Below, one piece after another: positions 12,016-23,369 of a stretch of 64,000 nucleotides of DNA (position 1 is its first letter; each line of letters starts with the position of its first letter). The stretch is from [Phialemoniopsis] sp. UDSM-2020 (Eukaryota; Ascomycota; Sordariomycetes; Thyridiales; Thyridiaceae). The notes beneath the pieces are model-generated. The model searched no databases and was not told the origin of the DNA. It saw only the letters and a program-made list of their open reading frames with translations. The stretch covers positions 1,984,001 to 2,048,000 of the forward strand of contig JAEILZ010000008.1 of the NCBI GenBank assembly GCA_018873225.1, in the 5' to 3' direction. The position numbers and the translations under genes were made by a program.

Positions 12016-14202
12016 ATGCCCGACTTCTTCTCCTTCCAGCAAGGCAACGAGGCCGGCGCCCGCTTCCCGGCCGACGCGTCGCCGCTGCTGGGTCGCTTCC
12101 GCGCTATGCCTCGGCCTCTCGGCGGCGGCGGCTTCGGCGGCGCGGCGCAGCAGCGCGGCAGCCAGACCAACCCGGCCTGGCGCGGCAGCGTGCATATCGG
12201 GTACGGTGCTGTGCTGGCGCAGCAGCTCGAGGAGGACGAGGAGGACGAGAGCGACGATGACGACGGGCTGAGCGACGATGAGGGGGTTGCTGTCGGATGC
12301 CTCGGGCGGTGCAATAAGGTGGGCAGAAAGACCTGGCGGTGGGTGAACGATCTCTGGATCACGCCGAAGCAGGGTGCCGTGAAGAGAGTCGTGAATAGTT
12401 GGTGGAATCGATGGGGACTGCTGGTCGTGCTGCCAGCTGCGCTGGTAAGTGCTGATCGAGGAGAGAAGCAGAGTGTTCCGGTCCTGCTTCGCAGTTTCTT
12501 CGGATTGCTTGCTCACCGCTTTGTATCGAGAAACGCCACTCAAAGAAGCATACTAATGTTTGCTCGCTCACAGGCTATTGCGTGGTGCGCCTTGCCCTTC
12601 CCTCAGTATCCCTTACCCGGCTCCCCCGAAGCTCCGGATCCGGACGATCCACCCCGGAACGGAGGCAAGGTGCCAGGTCACGGAGAGGCCCGGGTTCAGG
12701 TGAACTTTTGGTTCTTCCTTTTTGTGTACTATGGTTGCTACAGCCTCACCGCATTGATTTGGATCACCAAAGTGTTTAACCTGTACAGCTTAAACTGGTA
12801 CGTCATAGGTTGAAAGTGCGGCTTCTAGGTCTTGCAACTGTCTAACTTAGTTCAGGTGGCCCAAGTCACTCGGCTTCCCTGTCACTATATCCCTCATTGC
12901 GCTGCTGTCTATCGCCGCGCCGATGCCCGTGTATCTCATTCCGGAGTCTAGGTGGCTCACGGTTCACAACACGGCATGGATTACCTGGACCTTCTTCATC
13001 ATGGCCATGCCTGTCCTAATTGCGTTCTGTATTCTGATGACGCATGAGCGCCACCTGGGACTACGGCATTCCCTCTCCGAGACTCAGCGCATCTTCACCT
13101 CGTCCTGGTGGACTGGTGAGCCAGACACTCTCCCACGGCGGGAATCGAGACGTCGTGGTCGGGCCTGGATGCATCAGCAGAACAACATGGGCGACGATTT
13201 CGACTCGGACGCCGCCCTGCAGGTTGCGGCTGTGAGCGACGTGGGTCCTTCGTCGAGGCGGGGTGCCGTCCCCGTGGCGATGCGTAGACGCTGGCTGCCC
13301 GCCAGCTTCGTCCGCTTCATCTGGTTCTGTCTGGCCCTTTTCATCGGCCTGCTAGTGTATGTGATCGGGGAGGCGTACGCCGAAATCTATCTGCGCACCC
13401 TACCACACAACAACTTCGAGACCATCGTCTATGTCTACGGCTGGGTGGCCACCGTGCACCTGCTCGACGGCCTGACGGGATGGATCTTGGGCGGCAACGA
13501 AGGCGAGAGGGTGGGCAGCTACCCCTTGAGCTGGATCTTCAAGTTGTAAGTCTCGAGCTGCCAGGTCGTCCCTCTGCATGCTACCGTTGCAAGCATACTG
13601 ACTGATCCCTGCTTGTGGTTAGATACTTCATGCTCACCTACCAGACCTACGTCCGCGCCCTGTACGCGAGGCTCCGCTCCCCTTCCCAGTTCATCTGGCT
13701 GCAGGCGCTCTCGTCCTTCTTCCTCATCACCATCACCCCGCTCTTCATGTCGCGCCCCGCCCACCGCTGCCTGACGGTCCTGTCGCTCAACGCCCAATCC
13801 TACGGCGCCTACCACAAGACGTGCGTGCGCAACGTCTTTGTGCGCTTCCTCGCCGAGAACGCCAGCATGCTCGCCTTCCTCGGCTCCATCCTCGTCCTGC
13901 ACTTTGGCGCCAACAAGGACGTCTACCCCTATTTCGCGTTTGACGGCCAGGGCGCCGGCGCCGGCGGCGACGGGTACGACTTCAACCTGACGTTCTACGC
14001 CTCGTCGGTGACGTGGGCGTGCGAGCTGGCCGCCAGCTTCGTCGTCGCGGGCCTGATCCGCTGGATCTACGGCGTCAGCGTCGTGGTCGAGGGCAAGCTC
14101 GACCTGGCCGTGTGGCCGGAGCTGCTGCCGACCAGCGTGGCCGTCGTGTTGCATGTGCTGCAGAACATGCTGTTCAGCATTGCGCGGCTGCAGTTCCACT
14201 AA
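12016..14202 (+). CDS. polytopic membrane protein of unknown function
   Basis: The four exons are 12016-12444, 12574-12797, 12856-13545 and 13623-14202, encoding 640 residues. Donors are GTAAGT, GTACGT and GTAAGT; acceptors are ACAG, TCAG and TTAG; every junction keeps frame (for example NW|W and FKL|YFM). The N-terminal 100 residues are soluble, Gly-rich and then strongly acidic (QLEEDEEDESDDDDGLSDDE). About ten hydrophobic segments follow, including VNFWFFLFVYYGCYSLTALI, a pair around MPVYLIPES, FIWFCLALFIGLLVYVIGEA and a last group near the C-terminus. Between the fourth and fifth hydrophobic segments there is an Arg-rich cytosolic-type loop. I do not recognise the family. It could be a transporter or an organelle membrane protein, but no motif decides this. 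The gene reads as a complete, conserved-looking protein. Confidence 0.85.
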
Positions 14203-17140
14203 TCGAGGGGTTGGTTGAGATGATGGGTTTCGTTTTTTTTCGGCCTGGCTGTTGCGCGTTGTCTAGAACCCCTGAAACGGGGAAAGAGCCTTTGGATGGA
14301 TATGATCGAAGATGTGTCTCTTCAAGTTGGATTCTCGGCATGTTTCTCTTACCATGACGACTTCGAGTTTGCCCTTTTTGCATAGCATAGCGTTTTCAGC
14401 AATCTTTTATTTCGTTCTCGACGTTCGCGGATAGGATGATACCCCCTTTTTTGCTCTTAGACGTATCAAGACAGCTACCATATCATAATCCATAATTTCG
14501 ATACCCCCTGACTTTGGCATATAGATATACGGAATGATACAACAAGGCGTATGACTAGAATCATGATGAGTGCCAAGGCAGCCGTGCCACTTCTACAGGC
14601 CATGCGAAGCTGTCGTGCAACGCTTCAGGCCAGTTCTTACCGGGTATCGCATTCATCTCTCTCGGCTGCTTCCGGTCGATCGACAAGAAATGGCAGCCCA
14701 AATGTGGATATTGAACTGTTATTTCCCGGATTGCTCGACATATCTAGACACACATGCCGATCTGACAGAGTGTGATAGAGATAACCACTTGCCTGATCCG
14801 GAAGGACATGCATCTTACAGATGCGAATGGGTAACAACTGCACCCAATCTCCCCGGTTTAAAGACAGAGACAAGTTCGAGGCGCGTTGTCGCCATGTTAC
14901 ACCATGAGATGGTGTTATCGGGACGGGGAAAAGCGCGGTGGCTTCGGTTTGTACGAAATAGCAACGCTTGATGTTCCGCGGGGAAACACGGGCATGATTC
15001 AGAGTCTACATTTGAAGATGAAACATCCCTTCGTTCCATGCAAAGCATATGGGTCATTGTGAATATGCCAGGCCAGCTAAGAGCTAGGTACTTGACTCGC
15101 GAACATATCGATAAGCGTTTGAAACTGGCTGTGTGTGCGAGAGAGATATAACAGAAGAGTTGCGGTGAGTATGAGCTAACTAACGCAGGTGGTGGCGCGG
15201 CTCCACGTCGAGACAGTGCAATATTTTCTTTTCGCTAGGAAGAAAAGCCAGAGTACCTAGACACCCAATTAATATACTTGTTGCTAAGAAAAGACCGCGA
15301 TGTACGATACAGAGAGCAGCTAAGAAAATATGCCGCTTGATTGAGAGACGCCAGGCGTGTCTGATATCTTTCAAAAGCCATAGTGCACTGTGCCAGAGTG
15401 GCCTACCTAGCACGCTAATGCAGCAAATCGTGAGTATTTTCATGCCCGACACATTTGATCCTTGCGAGGCATCAGCTCATGGATTCACCTCGTTTGACAT
15501 GCAGTCCAAGCGGTGGGGCAGAGGTATGTTTCAACATGACTGCAGGAGCACAAAGCATTCTGAACGTCTCGGTATGGCATCGAGGCAATCCCCTGGGAGG
15601 GGCGGAGAGCCCGGTGTAAGTCGCAGTCGCCTAGGCTTGAGGTGGGCAGACTCACATCTCAGACAGCAACATTCTAGACCTGCCATCTGGACTCATTATC
15701 AAGTTCATGCCTGTGCAGCTGTCGGGGATGGATGCATGGTTGCCTAGCCGTTAAGAATATTTTTGTTCCGATCTGGCGAGTCCTCCATGGTTATCATCGT
15801 CGTAGATATGGAAACTTGGAAGCGTGGTAAATCCTTATTAGGTACTTTGGAGTAGAGCGTTGGCCCCCAAACCAGCTGTATGGCAAGCGAGACAACCCAC
15901 TCACAAGGTCTGGGATAATGAGGAACGAAGATTCGTGACTTTCTCTTTAATGGATTCGATATGATGTTAGTCATGGTCTTGTTTCACTCCAAGTTTGAGT
16001 GGAGGGCAAAGGGATGTGTTCGTGTGAAATTAATATCGAGTTGTACCGAATGTTACAGTGGTCGCGGCTGTGCATCCCGCGGGGGGAGTGAAGTCTAGGC
16101 CGCCCGTCTGCATATGAGTCAAACGGCTTGCAAGGACGAACAGGTTTCGTACCACCACCTATGATGTCTTGCGGGGGAAACGTCCGCAATAATGGTTGGT
16201 TAGGGAGTGTGAAGAAAATGACTGAAGTTGTTGAGCCCCACGCGCTGATGCCGTAAGATTGATTATCTTGGACTCAGGGAAGCTCTTCCCTTCGGAGGTC
16301 GCTGCGAAAGGGGTAGGAGCTGATGAGACAAATTCATTCATAAACCAAGTTCTCTACTTACTTTGCCTACCCGGATTGGGCTGACAAGATAATGACGACC
16401 TTACTTTTCCTGGCCAGCCATGTCCATGTTGAGCATAGCAAATCCCGCCAAGATTTCCATCTATCAGATCTGATATCGGACCCCGAAGGACCACCGGAAG
16501 GAACACCGGGCGGCTCCCACTACAAAATGTTGATACCGCCTTCCATCCGTCGCCTTCCACGCAAATGCGGCTGTTTGTGTGCTCTTTGCTTTCCGAATCA
16601 AAGGTATCACAGCTTCACTCTGAGCCACTCTGATGATTGAGTTAGAGTCTGGCCGATCCTCACAGCCTGGTCCTCCCAGAGAAGTTCCTCCCGCCTTGCT
16701 AGTGCGAGTGTTCGGGATGGCGTTATGGATGGTGGTGTCGTGGTGGCAGGCCGGTGGTGGGGTATCGAACAGGGATGGCGACCGATTTCCTTGTCTGGCG
16801 CCAGTCACCCACCAGACCATCCCACCTGCATTCATCACAGCTTACCATTTGCTATTATCTTGACCTATCTTCGCGACCCGGATCTTCAGGTCTTTTTCTG
16901 ATTCCCAATTCCTGGGAGATCCCCCAAATCTCGTCCACCCCAAAGGTCTTCCCCGTGGCGATGCTGACCTATCAGGGATCACACAACCGCATTGTTCCGT
17001 GGTGCAAAGTCTGGTCTGGTGCTACCCGTTCGCTATCTCTTGCCCAGGTTCATCCCGTAGCCTTGGTCCCTCAACCGACGGCTCCCTACTGTTTGGGGGA
17101 CAGGTTGGACAACAAGGGTGTCCAGTCACCACACCACGGA

Positions 17141-17202
17141 GTGTGTGTGTATGTGTATATGTATGTGTTATGTACGGACTGTACTGTACATACATATATG
17201 TG
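17141..17202. repeat. GT/TATG simple repeat
   Basis: A run of GT dinucleotides is followed by alternating TGTATG units and a short TACATACATATATG stretch. It is a low-complexity microsatellite. Confidence 0.75.
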
Positions 17203-18190
17203 CATCTCTGTGAACCTGGGTTGTCTTCTTACCTACTCCAGTTTTCCGGGGAGCCAGAGTTTGCTATCCTACTGGCCCAGAGCCCTGCTCAGCTCCGTTG
17301 ATAGCAGGACGTCCCTCGCAGTATCAGGTATCAGAAGGCAGGCGATTGCGCCACTTCATCAACTAGTGCACCTCGATTCACACAAACCTACATGGCGCCT
17401 GCCACTTGGCTGCTCGTCTCTGCTCAACTACGTCCAATTGGCATGGTGTGCTCAGATGGCGGGCACTCTTGGTGATATCGCTTCATTCCTTGTCTCCCTC
17501 TCTCTCACCTCACAGTCGCACAGCCAGTATCGATATCCGCCGTACTGTGCGCCTAAGTAGACTACATGGTCATGGTAGTGGTAGCCTCTTCTTGGCCGCA
17601 AAGGTTGCAGAATCACACAGCCAAGCACCCAAGCAGCCCTGTCCAGGATGGGGGAAAAAGCAAAACAAGACGACCGCACGTCCCGGGCTCACCCCTCTTG
17701 CGAAGCACTGTCAATGGAGTAATCGATCGTTTTGGCGACACACTAAGAGCTTTTTTTTTCTCCTTTGGGCTCCACCGGCTGCGGAAGACCCTGTCAGTTC
17801 CCACCCCGCTACCACCCGCTAGTCTCCGTTTGCAGATTTGCTTCTTTATGGAACTTTTTCTCTCTCGCCCGTCGCGCGCGCCATGACCGACGAGCTGCTA
17901 ACTTCTTTCTGATGTGATCCTGCCCCCAGCCAGCCTGAAGCAAGCAAGCAATTGTTTCTGCACAGTAAAGTACTAAAGATACAAAACCAGGCCCCGGCCT
18001 TGTCCCGGTACCGTACCGTGCATCCCTGATCTTTGGGGAGATTGTCAAGCAATCAATTCTCATTCTCTACGTACTCTTACCTTTTGACACACCCAAGCCA
18101 GCCCTTACCTGACCACACACCCCTCCAAGCCGGGGTGCTGCAGACAAAATTTCTCTTAGATACGCAACACAGTCTATCCTCTGTGCGCCT

Positions 18191-18276
18191 CGTACTCCTC
18201 CTGCCTGCTACTCCTACTCCTTCTCCCTCCTCCTCTTCTTCTTCTCTCCTCTCTCCCCTCCTCTTTCTCCTTCCTC
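18191..18276 (+). promoter_or_regulatory. CT-rich leader of the APRT gene
   Basis: About 85 nt of almost pure C/T on the plus strand run directly up to the CAACATG start of APRT. Such pyrimidine tracts are typical of highly expressed housekeeping genes in filamentous fungi, often around the transcription start. Confidence 0.55.
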
Positions 18277-18279
18277 AAC

Positions 18280-19091
18280 ATGAGCTCCGCGCCCGCTCCT
18301 CAGAGTAATCTGCCAACTGGCTCAGAACAAGCCAGTGCCGATCCCACAACCACCCTCACCCACGCGGTCAACCCCTCCTCCTCCACCAGCCAAGATGCCC
18401 AGGGAGGACAGTCCACCGCCGCCTCCGCCTCCGCCGCCGAACTCGCCCGTACAAAGGTAGCCCTCTATGGCGCTCTCCGGCGGTTCCCCGACTTCCCTAT
18501 CAAGGGCATCAACTTTATCGATATCATGCCCCTCTTCCTCGACCCCAAGCTCCAGGAGGGCCTGCTCCACGCCCTCGAGCTTCAGGTCCTCCTGCAGTTT
18601 GCCCAGTCCGCCTCCGGCGCTCGCCCTGATGTCATCGTCGGCCTAGACGCCCGGGGCTTCCTGTTCGGGCCTGCCCTCGCTCTGCGCCTCGGCGCCGCCT
18701 TCGTCCCCGTCCGGAAGCAGGGTAAGCTGCCCGGCCCGTGCGTCACGGCGGCGTACGAGAAGGAGTACGGCGCCGACTACTTCCAGATGCAGGAGGGCTC
18801 CATCCGCCCCGGCCAGAAGGTCCTCGTCGTCGATGACATCATTGCTACCGGTAAGTTGTTGTCGTTCCCATTGTTTGGCACGGGTGACAGGCCATTCATG
18901 CATGGGGGTGCCGTATGTACTGACCATCCCGTGCTTTTACAGGTGGCTCCGCCTTTGCGGCTGGTCAGCTGGTCAAGCAGCTCGGCGGCGATCTGATTGG
19001 CTACCTGTTCATCCTCGAGATCTCCTTCCTCAAGGGCAGGGAGAAGCTGGGCGGCGTGCCCGTTTCGACTCTGCTCGAGGAGGCCGAGTAA
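18280..19091 (+). CDS. APT1: Adenine phosphoribosyltransferase
   Basis: APRT makes AMP from adenine and PRPP in purine salvage, in the cytosol. The exons are 18280-18850 and 18943-19091 (GTAAGT...ACAG), giving 239 residues. The PRPP-binding signature VLVVDDIIATGG is at about residues 181-192 and is cut by the intron after ATG. The upstream blocks RRFPDFPIKGINF and the DARGF motif (VGLDARGFLFGPALALRLGA) are classic for the family, as are VRKQGKLPG and the final GREKLGG. The core is of normal size, about 180 residues, but a Ser/Ala/Thr-rich extension of about 57 residues precedes it; no ATG was seen between the chosen start and the core. The gene is convergent with the EDEM-like gene. Confidence 0.95.
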
Positions 19092-19983
19092 TTGGTCGCT
19101 CTAAACGCCGATTAGGCATCCCAGGCATGTGCCGAAGCTCAGATGCTCCGGCTGCTAGGCTCATTTCCTGACGACCTTCGACCATTCACTACTTCTGCGG
19201 CGGAAGATGCACCTAACTTGAGAGGGACCTCAACGTCTTTGGGCGGGGGAAAAGTCAATAGAGAGGGGGAGAAGTCGCGATTGGCGGCCGGCTCCAATCA
19301 ACACACACGTACAAGTGCAACGAAACTACTACAACAACAAACTAATTGCCGCCCTTCCCTGAGGGTGAAGAAAAAAATACACGGGACTGGCGTTTGCGGA
19401 AATTAAAAATGCTCTGTTTTACTATCATCGGGCCTCGAATGGACGACTTTGGGCAATGAACGGAATGGGTGGGTGGCTGAGCGCTCTATAGACTTGGGGA
19501 AATTCGGTGGTAATGGCTCTCTTTTATTTTTCTTCTGATGTGAGGGGGACCTTCTCAGACTCAACTCTATGAACGAAGAATGGCAACTTGTACATACTTG
19601 CCAAATATCAATTTGCATGCATACACAATAAGTGGCCAACATGGCGATGTGCTGGTACCTGATATCCGTGATGTCAAGTGGTGGCGTAGAAGAAACCCGG
19701 GCCTGGTACACCACGGTACCACAAGAGATGCTCAGGGCTTGGGCATTGAAATGACACATGAAGACTTTATTTTTGTGTAACCAACGCTCGCTTTCCTGCC
19801 GTCTATCTAATAATCCCCTATGGCCCGTCCTATGTACAAAAGTGATGCTCTCAAAAAGGAAAAAGGTATGTGCATTTGCTTCGGCCCCCTTGTCGGAGTT
19901 TCAATGATATCAAGTTCCTCCCATAAGTTCATAGACGTCGTATCAATCCTCGGCCCCTTCTCGTAGCCACAAACGACTACCGA
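19092..19983. other. intergenic between convergent APRT and EDEM-like genes
   Basis: 3'-flanking sequence of two converging genes. Nothing else can be supported. Confidence 0.6.
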
Positions 19984-22900
19984 TCAGAGCACAGCCTCCG
20001 TCTCGCCATCGTCAATGACAAGGTTCCGCACCCGTAGCCCCTGGCTCTCAACGTAGTGCCTCCGCGACAGGCCGAGCTGCGCTGCGCCCGCGATCTCAGC
20101 GTACGCGGCGTCTCCGCCGCCCACCATGACCATGGCGATCGGGTGCCGGCGCACGAGCCCACCGGGCGTCTTTTGCACGTCGTCGAGCAGGGGCCGAATC
20201 AGCTCACTACTACCTGCCCCGGCGCCACCACCGTTGTCGTCGTCGGCGCCATCGTCCGACACGACAACGACGAGCTGCAGACTGCCCGGCTTGGGCGTGA
20301 CAGGCGGTATGTTGGCGAGCTTCTCGCTGAAGGAGCAGCCGCCGCGCTTGATGACGATGACCTGGTGGTCGCGCGGCGCCGACTCGGGCAGCGTCTCCGC
20401 GCAGGCGTCGCCGGCCGCGAAGACGGTGGTCCAGGGGAGAACGGACGTGTCCACGGGCCCTGTACTCGGGACGTGCGACCCGGGAGGAGTGTCTACCCCG
20501 GGGAGAGGGGCGGCGCCCACGCCCGTTGGGGTGATGGCGGACGTGTTGAGGAGGATGTTGTAAGGCTGGTTTCCTGCATGGCGGCGGCCACCTGGAAGAC
20601 CGGTCGCCAGAGGAGCGCCGTCTAGAGACGAGACTATGTGCTGGAAGAAAGACTTGAAGAGGGTGGCAATATCAGAAGGGCGGAGGCTTGCAGAGCTGTT
20701 GTCACTGTCTTCTGTCGCTGATTCTCCCTCGCTGGCTATGTCTGCCATGTGTAACATGGTAGACTCGAACTCTGAATCTTCGTCTGCGAGGTCGTCATGA
20801 GAGCCTAGGTTGGGTACGGTGTCGTTGGGATTGTCACCACCGCCGATGACTACCTGGTGAAGATGGTGCAGTTTGACGACCACGGGATCTCGCACTAGGT
20901 TGAATCTTGGGTCTGATATCTGACCCAATACAGCTCGATCGATGACAACGGACTCATCGCGGCCAAGAGGCACGTTGTTCACGCGGGTGATCCTCCATTC
21001 CTTATCGTTCTCGTCCTCGAGCCGAAATGTCAGTTTCAGGCCAGAGATGCTCGTTACCCTAACCTTGTCTATACTTAGGCGTTCCAGGTTGGCATTGCCC
21101 AGCATGATATTGAAAGCACTGCCTCCCGTGCTCTGCTGCTGAGTTTGCGCGAACTCGAGAGACAACTCCACCGGTTGATGAACCTTGGCGCATATGCCGT
21201 CGTTGGGAAGGAGGCTTGGAGGCAGTGTCCAGGGATAGAATGTGTAATTTGAGAGTGACGTTAGGGGGCCAGGTTGAGAAATAGCATACTCTTCGGCCTG
21301 TAAGTCTGTTGCGAGATGAAGATCGAGCAATCTTGCAGGATGATAGATGTCTGCTCTAGCTGCGGTGAACGATCCTGTCAGGGGCACCTCTTTGGGAGGG
21401 ACAGGGCAAGAATTCGTGTATGCCTCTCCCGCATAGGCATCAACATCCTTTGTCGTGGCCACAGGCTCACGCTTCTTTCGAGGTACCTGTGGCTCCTTGG
21501 GGATTATGAGTGGGTGGCCTTCGGTGGTAAAAACGTATGCCGCATCCAAAGAATTGAGCGGATGGCTATCGTCGTAGAGCAGATACATGTACTTGGCAGT
21601 TTCTCCCAGGAAGAAACTTTCCATGCGGTCGCTCTTCTCCCCGTCAAGCACATTCTGTAAACCTGCCCAGCCACACTCGGTCCAGCAGCGCCGGGTGATG
21701 TCGCGGAGGACCATCTCACCCACATACAGGTACCAAGGGTCTTTGGTAGCGCGGTATATGTGGTAGACGGATTCGATAAACTCGGGTCGTAGTGGCCACC
21801 AGCCAAGACCGCCCTCTACTGTCTTATCCCTGAGCGACCATCGCTCGGGCAGGGCGGAGTACTTTGTCCAGACTGCGGTATATAGCAGATTTGTCTCGAT
21901 AGCCTCCTCAAGCTCGCCAGCCAGTGTCAAGAGACCAGAGTAATAAGCACCTAGACTGTCAATCCATTGTGAAGCTAATGAGCCCGTCCAGATGTTCACA
22001 TTCACATAGTGTGGGTGGTCCCTGTCGCTGTACAGATGTCGTTTGATCGCCGCATGTGCCTGGTGCCAAGCATCCAGAAAGGATTCTGGGGAGTTCTCTT
22101 CGTCGCTCAGCGGAGGGAATAGCGGATTGGGGTTGAATTTGGTAGGGCGAGTATCCGTCAACAGGCCCGTTCGATTTGGCAAACCATGTCCAGACAGCAG
22201 AATATGAGATTTGAGAGCGTATTCGAAGAAGCTGTCCGCACCAGCGCCAATGACGGAGAAAGCGCCAATCCATTTGCCATGTTCAGCATCAACACCAGCT
22301 CCAATAAGGCCGATGTCGCTACGCCTATACCAAACAGCCCAAAAAGCGCGTTTGGCTAATTCTTCGAATTTAGGATCGCCCGTCAGACGGCTTAGCACCG
22401 TGAATTCCAGCACCAGACTACCAGCGCCAGCACTGCATGTCTCGGTGATCTCAGGGGGGCCTTCGACCTCAGCAGCCCCCAGACCATCAGTACCGTGCAG
22501 TGGTGAGTTCAGGTAGAAAGGAATGCCATGCCGGAGGTTGACTCTGGGGTATGGCATACCGGTAGGGCTGTAGAAGGCGGGAAGAATGCGGGTAGACAGA
22601 TCCAGAGCCAGCCGCAGTAGCTGCCCATCGTACTTGAGACCATTCGGCCAGGGAATGGTCGGCACATGGAGTGGGTCATTGGAGCGTGGTGGGTTGTAGC
22701 CGTTGATCGGCAGCTCTCCAATCGCAAACAAATGGGCGCTTAAAAGGCCTCCGACACCTCGGATGACGGTCTCAAAGACCTGGACCTTGCTGTCCACATC
22801 AAAGCCTCTGCCCCGGAGACCCTGCCCACTTGGGCCAGCAGTACCATCTCCGTATTGCTCTACTAGCGCAGAAACCCCGTCCTGGAAGTCGCGCAGTGCT

Positions 22901-23369
22901 TTTGGCCCGGTTTCCTTCTCGTCCGGCGGCGCAGAAGCCAAGATAGCCAGTGTCGAGAGGCTGTCGATCAGAGTCAAGGAGTAGTTGCCAAGTACATCGT
23001 TGAGCGCTATGTTCCCCGGATTTTGCGTATCTCGGGTCAGCGGGACACATGAGACTGGTCGGAGCTGTAGGAAGAGGCTGTCAGCATATCGAAACACCCT
23101 TGACCTTGAAGGAGATGATGGGAACTGACCTCGTCCTCCGGGAAAGCTATCTTCATGTAGTTGTCGTAGCCATGGTAGAACATGTCCACAGTTTCCGCGC
23201 GCAATTTCTCAATGCGACTGGCTGACATGGCCTCTGCCACGCCGGGCCAGAGCAGCGACACCACCAGCGTCGAAAGTAGCCATGGCGTCAGGATGGCGAG
23301 GCTGAAGCCCACCCTAGACCCCGAGCAGTCTCTGACCAATGAGCAACAGCCCATAGCGGGCGTCAGCAT
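19984..23369 (-). CDS. EDEM/Htm1-like alpha-mannosidase with PA domain
   Basis: The exons are complement 23369-23130 and 23064-19984, 1106 residues; the intron has donor GTCAGT and acceptor CTACAG and joins in phase 0. Htm1/EDEM proteins trim mannose from N-glycans of misfolded glycoproteins in the ER and mark them for degradation. The start is the first in-frame ATG; a hydrophobic segment at about residues 20-42 acts as signal or anchor. The GH47 domain covers about residues 55-530: RAETVDMFYHGYDNYMKIAF, then NDVLGNYSLTLIDSLSTL, ETCSAGAGSLVLEF, GLIGAGVDAEHGKW, RPEFIESVYHIYRATKDPWY and the closing TTEGHPL. A protease-associated (PA) domain lies at roughly 930-1085 (VIVIKRGGCSFSEKL). There is no HDEL/KDEL-type C-terminus, so ER residence would depend on the anchor or partners. 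Length and PA domain resemble EDEM3-type members and fungal Mnl1 relatives. Confidence 0.88.

Larger units (their letters stand above)
14203..18279. other. 4-kb intergenic region upstream of APRT
   Basis: The longest ORF (16754-17560, +) runs through a GT/TATG microsatellite and has no family motif, so I do not call it. Near 18 kb the sequence becomes a pyrimidine-rich leader of the APRT gene. No RNA gene was seen. Confidence 0.55.

Noticed and set aside
16754..17560. 268-codon plus-strand ORF upstream of APRT
   Set aside because: It runs through a GT microsatellite, has no motif and no start context; probably chance in a stop-poor stretch.
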